A stretch of DNA of 64,000 nt from Pelomicrobium methylotrophicum (GTDB lineage: Bacteria; Pseudomonadota; Gammaproteobacteria; Burkholderiales; UBA6910). Position 1 is the first letter of the stretch. Each line of letters begins with the position of its first letter. The position numbers and the translations under genes are program-made. The notes under the pieces are model-generated. The model was not told the origin of the DNA and searched no databases. It was given only the letters and a program-made list of their open reading frames with translations. Shown in pieces: positions 17,568-26,586 of this stretch. The stretch spans positions 1 through 64,000 of the forward strand of contig NZ_VPFL01000005.1 of assembly GCF_008014345.1 (NCBI RefSeq), given 5' to 3'.

Positions 17568-19414
17568 GACAATCCCAGCCGCTGGCGCGTCTCGGGCGTG
17601 GGCACGCCCTCCGGTGTCCAGCCGCGCACCTCGTAGTACTTGGGCAGCATCACGTCCAGATGGCACACCTCGCCCTTCTGGGGACCGGTCTTGGCTGGCT
17701 CCTTAAGCAGGCGCGGGGGCAGGGTGTCATCCTTGGCACTGAAGCCCGCTTTCAGGTTGAATTCCCGCTCCAGGTTCCAGATGCGCTCGCCCAGGAGGTT
17801 CAAGGACTCCATCGACCAGTCGCCTTCGCACGCCGCCTGGAGCTGGGGCTGAATGTCGGCGAGCGTCCAGGCGAAGGTGGTGAACAGGCACAGGCCCGTG
17901 GAGTCCACTACCGCAGTGGCGTCCTGGATCGCTTTGAGCATTTCGGGTTTGCCTTCCGTCGCCTTGGGGTCGGTCTTGACGGGGCTGCCGAGCACCTCCG
18001 TCGACACCATGTAGCCGCGCAAATGGCACGCGCCGCGGTTGGCGGTGGCGTAGCCGAGCCCCATGCCTTGCAACGACCGTCCGTCGTAGGCTGGAAATTC
18101 CTGCCCCTTCACGCTCATGGAGAGTTCGGGGTGGCCGTATTTCTCGCACAGGCGCCTGGAGCCCAGCCCGATCACCTTGCCGAAGCCCTCGCCCCGGGCC
18201 GTCCACTCGGCGAAACGGCACAGGGCCTCCGCCGAGCCGAAGGGGGCGGGCATGCCGATCTCCGCTTCAGTGAGCACCCCCATTTCGTAGAGCTCCATCA
18301 CCGCGCCCACCGTGGCGCCAAAGGAGATGGGGTCCATGCCGTCTTCATTGCAGATGAAGTTGGCATAGGTCAGCGCTTCCAGGTCGTCCACGCCGTTGGC
18401 CGCCCCCAGAGCCCAGGCGGCTTCGTACTCCAGGCCGCCGGAGGCGCCCCAGTATTCCGGCTTGTTTTTCACTGTCCAGTGGGTTTCGTCGAGCTTGGAG
18501 ATGCGCCCACAGGCAATGGTGCAGCCGAAGCAGGCCTGGTTGGTGACGAGATTGGGCTTGCCGTCGGTGGGCCGGGGCTCGCGCATCGCTTCGCCCGAGA
18601 TCTTGTGCGCTCCTTCGAACTGCACGTCCCGGTGGTTGCGGGTGGGCAGCGCCCCCACCTCGTTGATCACGTTCATGAGCACTTGCGTCCCGAACTTGGG
18701 CAGCCCCTGACCGGTGACCGGATGGTTCTTGAGGATTTCCTTGCCGACCCGCACCGCTTCCATGAAGGCTTTGGGATCGCGGATGTTGCCTACCCCCTTG
18801 GTGCCGCGCACCGCCACCGCCTTCAGGTTCTTCGAGCCCATGACCGCCCCCACCCCCGAGCGGCCCGCTGCCCGGTGCAGGTCGTTGACGATGGCCGCGT
18901 AGAGCACCTGGTTCTCGCCGGCGCGGCCGATGGAAGAGACGCGGATGAGGGGGTCCTGGTGCCGGGATTGGATGGCCGGCTCGGTTTCCCACACTGATTT
19001 GCCCCACAGGAAATCGGCGGGCAGGAGCTGCGCCCGGTCGTTTTCGATGTAGAGGTAGACGGGGCTCGGGCTTTTGCCTTCGATGATGACCATGTCCCAG
19101 CCGGCCATCTTGAGCTCGGCCCCGAAGAAGCCGCCCGAGTTGGAGCAGGCGATCGCGCCGGTGAGCGCTCCCTTGGTGATGACCGAATAGCGCCCGCCGG
19201 TGGACGCCATGGTGCCGGTCAGAGGGCCCGTTGCAAAAATGAGCTTGTTATCGGGGGACAGGGGATCGACCTTGGGGTCGATTTCGGACACCAGGTACTT
19301 CGTGCCGAGGCCGCGCTGCCCCAGGTACTGGCGCGCCCATTCCATGTTGAGGGGCTCCGGGGTGCAGGTGCCTTTCGAGAGGTTCACGCGCAGGATTTTG
19401 CCTTGCCATGCCAT
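17564..19414 (-). CDS. tungsten aldehyde:ferredoxin oxidoreductase, large subunit (AorB-like)
   Basis: This 616-residue enzyme oxidises aldehydes to acids, or reduces acids, at a tungsten bis-pyranopterin centre. The N-terminus MAWQGKILRVNLSKGT is typical. The 4Fe-4S ligands are C295, C298 and C302 (QACFGCTIACG) plus the distal Cys in DSTGLC near 505. GSKNLKAVAVRG and the DxxG(L) cofactor-binding segments are present. With a ferredoxin subunit upstream and an FAD subunit downstream, the operon matches the NAD-reactive AOR of aromatic-degrading Betaproteobacteria. Substrate range is unknown; detoxifying formaldehyde or other aldehydes is possible. Confidence 0.94.
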   Translation of the reverse strand: MAWQGKILRVNLSKGTCTPEPLNMEWARQYLGQRGLGTKYLVSEIDPKVDPLSPDNKLIFATGPLTGTMASTGGRYSVITKGALTGAIACSNSGGFFGAELKMAGWDMVIIEGKSPSPVYLYIENDRAQLLPADFLWGKSVWETEPAIQSRHQDPLIRVSSIGRAGENQVLYAAIVNDLHRAAGRSGVGAVMGSKNLKAVAVRGTKGVGNIRDPKAFMEAVRVGKEILKNHPVTGQGLPKFGTQVLMNVINEVGALPTRNHRDVQFEGAHKISGEAMREPRPTDGKPNLVTNQACFGCTIACGRISKLDETHWTVKNKPEYWGASGGLEYEAAWALGAANGVDDLEALTYANFICNEDGMDPISFGATVGAVMELYEMGVLTEAEIGMPAPFGSAEALCRFAEWTARGEGFGKVIGLGSRRLCEKYGHPELSMSVKGQEFPAYDGRSLQGMGLGYATANRGACHLRGYMVSTEVLGSPVKTDPKATEGKPEMLKAIQDATAVVDSTGLCLFTTFAWTLADIQPQLQAACEGDWSMESLNLLGERIWNLEREFNLKAGFSAKDDTLPPRLLKEPAKTGPQKGEVCHLDVMLPKYYEVRGWTPEGVPTPETRQRLGLS

Positions 19415-19429
19415 GGTGAGTTCCTCCTC

Positions 19430-19909
19430 TCAAGCAGAGGCGCGCGGCTGGGTGTCGGTGCGCGCGGCCCAGGTGCGCATGCGCTCCAGCCCCGTCCAGT
19501 TGGCGTCAATGTAGGTAATCGCGCCGGTGGGGCAGGCCTCGGCGCAGGCGGGCTTGCCCCCGCACAGGTCGCACTTGATGACTTTGCCCGTGTCGGCGTT
19601 GTAGTTGACCGTTCCGAAGGGGCAGGCAATGGTGCAGACCTTGCAGCCTACGCAGATCGAATCCACCACCACCTTTGCGCCTGTGGCCGCGTCCATCTTG
19701 ATCGCTTCCACGGGACAGGCGTGCAGGCACCAGGCCTCCGCGCACTGGGTACAGGTATAGGGGACTTTTCGTCCCGCGTGGTGGAAGTCGAAGACCTTGA
19801 TGCGGGATTTGGCAATGTTGAACACGCCCTCGTGCTCAAAACTGCAGGCCATCTCGCATTGCAGACAGCCCGTGCACTTATCCGGAATGATGTGCAGCGA
19901 TCTCAGCAT
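19430..19909 (-). CDS. 4Fe-4S ferredoxin subunit of aldehyde oxidoreductase (AorA-like)
   Basis: The protein has 159 residues with four Cys clusters of the HycB/NrfC type: CTGCLQCEMAC, CTQCAEAWCLHACPV, CVGCKVCTIACPF and CDLCGGKPACAEACPTG, enough for four 4Fe-4S centres. It should carry electrons between the tungsten subunit and the FAD subunit. ATG 19909 follows AAGGAG at good spacing; the longer TTG-initiated frame to 19948 is less likely. First gene of the operon with the large, FAD and MoaD-like subunits. Confidence 0.9.
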   Translation of the reverse strand: MLRSLHIIPDKCTGCLQCEMACSFEHEGVFNIAKSRIKVFDFHHAGRKVPYTCTQCAEAWCLHACPVEAIKMDAATGAKVVVDSICVGCKVCTIACPFGTVNYNADTGKVIKCDLCGGKPACAEACPTGAITYIDANWTGLERMRTWAARTDTQPRASA

Positions 19910-20139
19910 GGGACGGGACTCCTTCTCTTCCGGAACTTCTGAACTCAAGCCTTCATGATACGCCTGCGGCCCACGGCCGGGCAGCGGGCGGCTGACGTGT
20001 GCCGTCCATAACGCAAGGATCGTACCACGATTCTGGGAGCATCAAGCCGCCGGGAAGGACGCCTCCCGGCCGCCCGAGCATGTTCCAAAAATGGCGCGTC
20101 CGTTTCAGATTGACACAGCCGACCTCCGCCCGGCGCGGA

Positions 20140-22371
20140 TCAGAACAGGTGCCGAATCGAGACGCCCGCAAACAAGCTGCGCCCGGGCGCGGGCGCGAAG
20201 AAGCGGCCGTTGGCGTCTCCCACGATGACGGCGCCGATATACTCCTTGTCGAAAACGTTATCCACCCTCAGGAACTCCTGGACGAGCCAATCGCCGAGAC
20301 GCTGCTTGAAGCCGGCGCGGGCGCTGGCGAGAAAGTAGCGGGGGGCGAAGTCCGTATTGAGGTCGTTCACATACACCTTGGCATTCCAGCGCCCCTCGAG
20401 GGCCGCCGTGAGCCCCAGGGGCCGGTGCTCCCACAGGAGTTCCCCGTAGACTGTGTACTCGGGCACGGCGGGAATGCGGTTGCCGGCGGCGACCGTGGCG
20501 TTGGGCGCAGTGCAGAACCCAGTGCAGGTCTGGAAGCTGTCCTGGAACCGGGCCTCCAGGTAGGTGAGAGCCAGGTAGGCGGAGAGCCCGCGGGTCAAGC
20601 GGCTGTCCAGAGACAGCTCCGCGCCCCGGCGGCGGGTGTCCCCGGCGTTCTGAAAGGTGGCCCGCCCGCCGGAATTGGAGAACACCACGATCTCGTCGCG
20701 CGTGTCGATCTGGAACAGGGCGGCGTTCACCTGGGTGTCGGCGCCAAGGAAGGCCTTGATTCCCACTTCGTAATGGTTGCTCTTGGACGGCTCCAGGGCC
20801 AGGTTGAGGCCCGAGCTGCCGTCGGGCCGGTAGGCGATCTCGATGAAGGTGGGCGTTTCGAAGCTGCGGCCCGCGTTGGCGTAGAGATTCACCGCCGGGG
20901 TGAGCCGGTAGAGGGCCCCCGCCACGGGGGTCCAGGCGGAGAAGCGGCGGCTGCCGCTGTCGTCCGGGTTGAAGTTGGTGGCGGTGACGGGCTGTGTGCT
21001 GCCGCTGCAGGTGCCGAGGGGCGTGCCGGTGGTGTTCACCGTGGTGGTGCAGATGAACTTGTCCTTGGACTCGAAATCCACCCGGGTGTAGCGCAGCCCC
21101 GCGTGCAGGCTCAGGGCGTCGGTCGCCCGCCACTCCCCCTGCAGATAGCCGCCCCAGCTTTCGCTTAAGTTGTCCTCGTCGCGCTTGAGCGCTCCCTGGG
21201 TGCCGAATTCGTTGCGGAAGCCTTTGCGCGCGTCCTGGGCGCGGTCGTACTCCAGTCCGGCGGTGAGCGTCATGGGGGTGCCGAAGGTCTGGTCCTTGCG
21301 GGTCCAGCGCAGGCTGGCACCGCCGAAGTCCCGGTCGAAGACGCTCACCCCGCCCGAATGCTTCAGCCCATTCTGGGTCGCGATGGGAATGGCGAGGAAC
21401 TGCTCGTTGCTGCGCTGGCCGAGGTAGGCCGCAAGGCGTAGGGTGTCGGTGGCGGAAAGGGGCTGCTCCCATACCGCGCCCGTCTGCAGGTTGGAGAGAC
21501 TCCTGCGGGTCTTGAACTGCAGCGCCGCCGGGCTTGCCTGTTCCCGGTTCTGCCGGAGCTCATCCGCCGTCAGTCCCAGGGGGTCCAGGTTGTCCGGCTG
21601 GTCCAGATAGTTGAAAACGACCTGCAGCCGCCCTCCCCCCGAAAGCGCCTGGGACAGCTTGGCGTTCACTTGGTCTTTGCGCGCGCCGCTCCAGTCCCGG
21701 AAGCCGTCGGTCTCGAACCGGGAGCCGTTGAAGAGGTAGCCTCCGTCGCCCCAGGAGCCCCCGAGCTTGAGCCCGGCTTTCCAGGTGTCGAAGGAGCCGA
21801 AGCGGGCATAGGGTTCGACAAACGCCCGCTCCGGCGGCTCCTCGGTGAAGACCTGCACCACGCCTCCCGAGTGGTTGCCGTAGAGGGCAGAGAAGGGGCC
21901 CCGCAGCACCTCGATGCGCGCCGCCGAGTCCAGGTCGAACAGGCCCGCGCCGCCCTGGCCGTCCGGCGTGCTGGCAGGGATGCCATCGGCATAGAGCCGG
22001 ATGCCCCGCACGCCGAACTGGGATCGGGCGCCAAAGCCGCGCAGGATGATCTGCTGCTCCTGGGCAAAGGTCTCCCGGTTCTGCACCACCGCGCCCGGCA
22101 CGCGCGGCAGGCTCTCGGAGACGTTGACCGCAGCCCGCCCTTCCTGGAGCACCTGGGCGCCGATGGCATCGATCGCGAGCGGCAGGTCGAAGCTCTCCTG
22201 CTCGATGCGGGTGGCGGTGACCACCACGGGAGAGGCCCGCAGCGTCTCTTTCTTGTCGGGCTCTTCGCCCGCTTGGCCGGCAGCCGGGCACTGGAGGCCG
22301 AGAAGCCCGCACAAGCCTAGAGCGCTGCCGAGGAGCCTGCGGTAAACCGTTTGGCGCGTGTCCTGATCCAT
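20140..22371 (-). CDS. TonB-dependent outer-membrane receptor next to the PQQ/ABC genes
   Basis: The receptor has 743 residues with a signal peptide (LLGSALGLCGLLGLQCPAAG), a TonB-box-like region (SPVVVTATRIE), a plug domain (ESLPRVPGAVVQNRE, GFGARSQFGVRGIRLYADGI, RIEVLRGPFSALYGNHSGGV) and a C-terminal beta-barrel ending in a final Phe (SIRHLF). Such receptors import siderophore- or cofactor-sized ligands. Beside pqq genes and a short ABC-2 exporter it may take up a lanthanide chelate or PQQ, but ligand identity is inference. ATG 22371 follows TTGGGG; the ATG at 22392 is less likely. A TCATGA direct-repeat motif sits about 100 bp upstream. Confidence 0.92.
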   Translation of the reverse strand: MDQDTRQTVYRRLLGSALGLCGLLGLQCPAAGQAGEEPDKKETLRASPVVVTATRIEQESFDLPLAIDAIGAQVLQEGRAAVNVSESLPRVPGAVVQNRETFAQEQQIILRGFGARSQFGVRGIRLYADGIPASTPDGQGGAGLFDLDSAARIEVLRGPFSALYGNHSGGVVQVFTEEPPERAFVEPYARFGSFDTWKAGLKLGGSWGDGGYLFNGSRFETDGFRDWSGARKDQVNAKLSQALSGGGRLQVVFNYLDQPDNLDPLGLTADELRQNREQASPAALQFKTRRSLSNLQTGAVWEQPLSATDTLRLAAYLGQRSNEQFLAIPIATQNGLKHSGGVSVFDRDFGGASLRWTRKDQTFGTPMTLTAGLEYDRAQDARKGFRNEFGTQGALKRDEDNLSESWGGYLQGEWRATDALSLHAGLRYTRVDFESKDKFICTTTVNTTGTPLGTCSGSTQPVTATNFNPDDSGSRRFSAWTPVAGALYRLTPAVNLYANAGRSFETPTFIEIAYRPDGSSGLNLALEPSKSNHYEVGIKAFLGADTQVNAALFQIDTRDEIVVFSNSGGRATFQNAGDTRRRGAELSLDSRLTRGLSAYLALTYLEARFQDSFQTCTGFCTAPNATVAAGNRIPAVPEYTVYGELLWEHRPLGLTAALEGRWNAKVYVNDLNTDFAPRYFLASARAGFKQRLGDWLVQEFLRVDNVFDKEYIGAVIVGDANGRFFAPAPGRSLFAGVSIRHLF

Positions 22372-22468
22372 ATATCCCCAACAACGAAGCACTTCAAAGG
22401 ATGTTGCGCAGCGGAGGTGATTCCAAGTCCTGGGGTCGAGGCGGCACTAGCATAGCGGTTTCCCTGTT

Positions 22469-22483
22469 CATGATTTTCATGAA
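22469..22483 (-). promoter_or_regulatory. TCATGA direct repeat upstream of the TonB receptor gene
   Basis: TCATGATTTTCATGA (two TCATGA palindromes 3 bases apart) lies about 100 bp before the receptor start. The identical 15-mer stands at 27644-27658 upstream of pqqB in the same orientation. It may be a shared operator or a short 9-bp tandem repeat. Nothing else is recognised in the 217-bp gap 22372-22588. Confidence 0.45.
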
Positions 22484-22588
22484 TTTGCTGAGTGCGCGTC
22501 CTGGCCATCGTCGCCTCCGCAAACCCTTCAACAGCGCTCGGCGCCCAGAAAAAATGCCCGCAGACCCCTAGCCGTTCGCCGTTGGCTG

Positions 22589-23395
22589 CTAGCTCCGCTT
22601 GCGGGCAAGGGCGTGGATGAGGGGTTCGTAGGCGCTGTCGCGGGAGAAGCGCCAGCAGGCCAGGGCGAGGGCGGCCAGGGTGAAGGCGCCCAGCACGGCC
22701 AGGTCGACGCCGGGGCTGAAGTCCGGCGCCAGGGTCGAGCCCGCGTTGGCCAGCATGCCGTGCTTCAGGAGATCGACCCCGTAGGTGTAGGGGTTGACGA
22801 GGGCCGCGATCCGCAAGGGCTCGGGCAGGGTGCTCACCGGGTAAAGCGCCCCGGAGAGGAAAAAAACCGGGAAGATCACCAGGTTCATGATGACCGCATA
22901 GTTGTCCAGGGTTCGGGTGAAGGCGGCCACCAGCATCCCCAGCGCCGCGCAGGCGGCCGCGGTGGCGAGAAGCCCGGCGGCCAGCATGGCCGGATCGACC
23001 CCTCGGGAGAGATAGCCCAGCAGGCCCAGCAGCGCGAGCAGCAGCAGCGCCTGGATGAGTGCCGCGATCGCCGCGGAGATCGCCTTGGCCGCGACGATCC
23101 AGGCGTGCCTGAGCGGTGCGATGATCAGCATGCGCATCACCCCCGATTCCTTGTCGTACACCGTGGCCAGCGCCGCCAGCATCGCCCCGAACAGGATGGC
23201 CATGCCGGTGACGCCGGGCACCAGGAAGTACTGATAACTCTGGGCCTCGCTGCGACCGAGCATGGCGTCGAAACCGGCGCCGATGACGAACAGCCAGATG
23301 AGGGGCCGCACCATGGCTGAGAGCAGGCGCGTTCGTTGACGGAAGAGCTTGATCAGCTCGCGCTCCAGGACGGCGTGGAGAGGACGGACGATCAT
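22589..23395 (-). CDS. ABC-2 type transporter permease
   Basis: The protein has 268 residues with about six membrane helices (for example LIWLFVIGAGF, ILFGAMLAALATVY, LLLALLGLLGYL, VIFPVFFLSGALYPV) and the ABC-2 signature region NPYTYGVDLLKH near the C-terminus. It forms an exporter with the ATPase encoded just upstream; ATG 23395 overlaps that stop (ATGA). Similar ATPase/permease pairs occur beside PQQ-dependent alcohol-oxidation genes in methylotrophs and pseudomonads. The exported substrate is not known. Confidence 0.92.
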   Translation of the reverse strand: MIVRPLHAVLERELIKLFRQRTRLLSAMVRPLIWLFVIGAGFDAMLGRSEAQSYQYFLVPGVTGMAILFGAMLAALATVYDKESGVMRMLIIAPLRHAWIVAAKAISAAIAALIQALLLLALLGLLGYLSRGVDPAMLAAGLLATAAACAALGMLVAAFTRTLDNYAVIMNLVIFPVFFLSGALYPVSTLPEPLRIAALVNPYTYGVDLLKHGMLANAGSTLAPDFSPGVDLAVLGAFTLAALALACWRFSRDSAYEPLIHALARKRS

Positions 23396-24387
23396 GGACA
23401 CGCGCGTTCTCCAATGGGACGATGGGTCTCTCTTTCGGGTGCCTGCCAGGCACGGGCCTCGTTGATCCACAGGAACACGTCGTTGAGATTGGGACGGCGC
23501 ACCCGCAGCGCTGCGACCCGCGGCGCGAGCTCCGCTTGGAGCGCGGCGAGCGCCGCGGCGTCGCCCTTGAAGCGGAAGCACAGGGTCTCGCCCTCGAGGA
23601 GATAGGCGCCCAGACGCGGCGCCAGCAGCGCGGCCAGCGCATCCAGTCTTTCGCCCTCGATCTCGATGACGTGGCTTCCCAAGCTCTCGATGAGCTGGTG
23701 CGGATGGCCGGACTTCACGATGCGGCCTTGCTGGATGAAGGCCACCACATCGCAGTCCGCCGCCTCCTCCAGGTAGTGGGTGGTGAGCAGCACCGTCATG
23801 CCTTTGCGCGCCCGCAGCTGCCCGATGAAGCGCCAGATGCGTCGCCGGTTGGGCACGTCGAGCCCGATGGTGGGCTCGTCCAGGAACAGGACGCGCGGCT
23901 CGTGGATCACGCCCCGGGCGATGTCCAGCGCCCGGCGCAGGCCGCCGGAGAGGCGGCTGACCGGCTGGTCCCGCCGCTCGGTGAGGCCAAAGAGCTCCAT
24001 CAGCTCTTCGCTTCTGCGCCGGATCTCGGCCTTCGAAAGACCGTAGAGCTGGCCTGCGAAGCGCAGGTTTTCCGCCACCGAAAGGTTCTGGTCCAGGGCG
24101 GGATCCTGGAACACGACGCCGATCGTTCGGCGTACCTCGATCGCCCGGCTGAGGACATCGAAGCCCGCGATCCGCGCGCTGCCCCGCGTGGGCCGGATCA
24201 GCGTGGAGAGCATGTGCACGGTCGTGGTTTTCCCCGAGCCGTTGGGCCCGAGCAGCCCGAAGAACTGGCCGGACGGGATTTCGAGCGACAGCGCGTCCAC
24301 CGCCAACACCTCGCCGTAGCGCTTGGTGAGCTCGAACGCTTCGATGGCGGGAGGCGTCAGGACGGAAGCTTGCCGTGCCGCGTCCAT
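23392..24387 (-). CDS. ABC transporter ATP-binding protein (quinoprotein-associated type)
   Basis: The protein has 331 residues. Walker A is GPNGSGKTT, the signature is LSGGLRRALDIARG, Walker B is RVLFLDEPTIGLD and the switch His is in TTHYLEEA. About 80 extra C-terminal residues follow the nucleotide-binding domain, as in DrrA-type exporters. It powers the ABC-2 permease encoded next. The gene begins 22 bases after pqqE, so pqqBCDE and the exporter may be one transcript. Confidence 0.94.
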   Translation of the reverse strand: MDAARQASVLTPPAIEAFELTKRYGEVLAVDALSLEIPSGQFFGLLGPNGSGKTTTVHMLSTLIRPTRGSARIAGFDVLSRAIEVRRTIGVVFQDPALDQNLSVAENLRFAGQLYGLSKAEIRRRSEELMELFGLTERRDQPVSRLSGGLRRALDIARGVIHEPRVLFLDEPTIGLDVPNRRRIWRFIGQLRARKGMTVLLTTHYLEEAADCDVVAFIQQGRIVKSGHPHQLIESLGSHVIEIEGERLDALAALLAPRLGAYLLEGETLCFRFKGDAAALAALQAELAPRVAALRVRRPNLNDVFLWINEARAWQAPERETHRPIGERACP

Positions 24388-24409
24388 GAGCGTGTTTAAA
24401 GGCCTTCAG

Positions 24410-25558
24410 TCACTGGGCGAGCGGCGCTTGCGCCTCGCTGAGTGCCCGGGCGTTGCGGTCGTCGCGGAACAGGATGGGCCTTGCGGCCGCCGTGGGCCGT
24501 TGCGCCCGCGCCACGGCTTCCGTCACCACGCGATGGTAAGGGGAGAGGTCGCAGACGGGATCGGCATTGGCCGGATCTCCGGTGAGGAGATAGGCCTGGC
24601 AGCGGCAGCCGCCGAAGTCCTTCACCCGCTCGGGGCAGGAGCGGCAGGGCGCCTTCATCCACCCTTCGCCCCGGTACCGGTTGAACGCGGGGGATTCGTA
24701 CCAGATCCACTGGAGGCTCGCCTCCCGGACGCTGGGGAAGGTGAGCCCGGGCAGCCCGCGCGCCTCGTGGCAGGGCAGGACCACCCCGTCCGGGCAGACG
24801 CACACGAAGACTGATCCCCAGCCGTTCATGCACGCCTTGGGGCGGTTCGCGTAGTAGTCGGGCACCACGAAATAGATTCGCATTCTGTCCCCGACTTTTT
24901 CCCGGAACCGCTGGGTCGCCGCTTCCGCCCGCTCGAGCTGCTCCCGGGACGGCAGCAGGTGGTCCCGGTTGACGAACGCCCAGCCGTAATACTGGGTATT
25001 CGCCAGCTCCACGTACTCCGCGCCAAGCTTTTCCGCCATCTCCAGGATTTGCTCGACGTGGTCGATGTTCTGCCGGTGCAGCACCACGTTGAGCACCATG
25101 GGGTAGCCGTGGGCCTTGATGAGCTGGGCCATGCGGTACTTGAGATCGAAAGTCCGGGTGTGGCTCAGGAAGTCGTTGAGCTCCCGGGTCGAGTCCTGAA
25201 AGGAGAGCTGGATGTGGTCCAGGCCCCCGGCCTTCAGCGCCGCGATGCGCCGCTCGTTCAGCCCCACGCCGGAGGTGATGAGGTTGGTGTAGTAGCCCAA
25301 ACGGTGGGCCTCCTGCACCAGGGCCTCCAGATCGTCCCGCAGGAGGGGCTCGCCGCCGGAGAAGCCCAACTGGGCGCAACCCAGGGCCCGGGCCTCGCGC
25401 AGCACGCGCACCCACTCGTCCGTGGAAAGCTCCGCCCCGTAACGGGTATAGTCCACCGGATTGGAGCAGTAGACGCAGTGCAGCGGGCAGCGGTAGGTAA
25501 GCTCCGCCAGCAGCCACAAGGGATTACCCACCTTTCTTTCGGATCCAGCCTCGCTCAT
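24410..25558 (-). CDS. pqqE: PqqE, radical SAM enzyme of PQQ biosynthesis
   Basis: This 382-residue radical SAM/SPASM protein forms the C-C bond between Glu and Tyr of the PqqA peptide. The SAM cluster is C24-x3-C28-x2-C31 (YRCPLHCVYCSNP), GFSGGEPLLR is the SAM-binding GGE motif, and the SPASM cysteines are in CMNGWGS..CVCPDG..LPCHEA and CRSCPERVKDFGGCRCQ. ATG 25558 follows GGAGGTGGCCT within pqqD and the genes overlap by 35 bp. Length and order (BCDE) are normal; pqqA is not adjacent. Confidence 0.97.
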   Translation of the reverse strand: MSEAGSERKVGNPLWLLAELTYRCPLHCVYCSNPVDYTRYGAELSTDEWVRVLREARALGCAQLGFSGGEPLLRDDLEALVQEAHRLGYYTNLITSGVGLNERRIAALKAGGLDHIQLSFQDSTRELNDFLSHTRTFDLKYRMAQLIKAHGYPMVLNVVLHRQNIDHVEQILEMAEKLGAEYVELANTQYYGWAFVNRDHLLPSREQLERAEAATQRFREKVGDRMRIYFVVPDYYANRPKACMNGWGSVFVCVCPDGVVLPCHEARGLPGLTFPSVREASLQWIWYESPAFNRYRGEGWMKAPCRSCPERVKDFGGCRCQAYLLTGDPANADPVCDLSPYHRVVTEAVARAQRPTAAARPILFRDDRNARALSEAQAPLAQ

Positions 25559-25808
25559 AGGCCACCTCCAGGAACGCCATCACGTCCGGGCGCAAGTCGG
25601 CGCCGGGGAAGGCTCGCTCCAGTTCCTCCATGATCCCGCCCACCGACGTCGCGCCGTTCACCCGCCGCATGATCTCGGCCGCGCTCGGGGAAAGCCTGAC
25701 CATGCCCTCCGGATAGAGCAGCACCCAGGCCTGCTGCGCTTCCTCCCACTGCAAGCGGAAATGACGGGCCAGCGCCGGCACGTCTTCCATGGTCAGGCGT
25801 TCCGCCAT
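25524..25808 (-). CDS. pqqD: PqqD, PqqA peptide chaperone
   Basis: This 94-residue RRE-type protein presents PqqA to PqqE. Conserved features are ALARHFRLQWEEAQQAWVLL, YPEGMVRLSPSAAEIMRRVN, and a final helix FLEVAYERGWI. ATG 25808 gives MAERLTMEDVP and is preferred over the longer frame, which runs over pqqC. Confidence 0.95.
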   Translation of the reverse strand: MAERLTMEDVPALARHFRLQWEEAQQAWVLLYPEGMVRLSPSAAEIMRRVNGATSVGGIMEELERAFPGADLRPDVMAFLEVAYERGWIRKKGG

Positions 25809-25867
25809 CGCCACCCCTTCTCTGGCTTTGACCGTCGCCGCCGGTGCGCGCTCCTCCGCCCGCCCTC

Positions 25868-26569
25868 TCACTTGCAATAGGCGAGCTGGATCGCATCCAG
25901 CATCGTCCACAGGATATCCAGCTTGAACTGGAGGATCTCCAGCGCCCGCTCTTGCTGTTCCCGGGTCTTGAAATAATCCAGGGTGATGGTGAGGCCGTGC
26001 TCCACGTCCCGACGCGCTTCCGACAGGCGCTTGCGGAAATACTCGTAGCCGGCCGGGTCGATCCAGGGATAATGCTGGGGCCAGTTGGCGAGCCGCTCCT
26101 TGTGGATCTGGGGTGCGAACAGCTCCGTGAGCGAAGCGCACACCGCCTCCTGCCACGGGCGCGTGCGGGCGAAGTTCACGTAGGCGTCCACGGCGAAACG
26201 CACGCCCGGCAGCACGTGCTTGAGGGAGACGATTTCCTCGCGCGACAGTCCGCAAGCCATGCCCAGCCGAATCCAGGCCTCGATGCCGCCCTCCTCGCCC
26301 TGCCTGCCGTCATGGTCGATGATGCGCTGGATCCAGCGACGGCGCACTTCCCGGTCCGGGCAGTTGGCCAGGATCGCCGCGTCCTTGAGCGGGATGCTGA
26401 TCTGGTAGTAGAAGCGGTTGGCCACCCAGCCGCGGATCTGGTCGGGGTTGAGCTGGCCCGAGTTCATGCGCACGTTGAAAGGGTGGTGGATATGGTATCC
26501 CGCACCTTTTTCCCGGAGCTTTTGCTCAAACTCTTCCCGTGTCCAAGGCCGTTTTTCGTCGTCGCGCAT
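25868..26569 (-). CDS. pqqC: PqqC, pyrroloquinoline-quinone synthase
   Basis: This 233-residue all-helical oxidase performs the last ring closure and eight-electron oxidation to PQQ without a metal. Conserved segments are [56 protein letters not shown] and [20 protein letters not shown]. The ATG start and length match the family. It lies 17 bases downstream of pqqB. Confidence 0.97.
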   Translation of the reverse strand: MRDDEKRPWTREEFEQKLREKGAGYHIHHPFNVRMNSGQLNPDQIRGWVANRFYYQISIPLKDAAILANCPDREVRRRWIQRIIDHDGRQGEEGGIEAWIRLGMACGLSREEIVSLKHVLPGVRFAVDAYVNFARTRPWQEAVCASLTELFAPQIHKERLANWPQHYPWIDPAGYEYFRKRLSEARRDVEHGLTITLDYFKTREQQERALEILQFKLDILWTMLDAIQLAYCK

Positions 26570-26586
26570 GCTGTTTCACCCTTCCC

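Noticed and set aside
17660-18997. 445-codon plus-strand frame opposite the aldehyde oxidoreductase large subunit
   Set aside because: Antisense shadow of a well-conserved gene, common in GC-rich DNA.
20112-20117. TTGACA hexamer on the plus strand near the TonB receptor end
   Set aside because: No -10 box at proper spacing and no plus-strand gene downstream.
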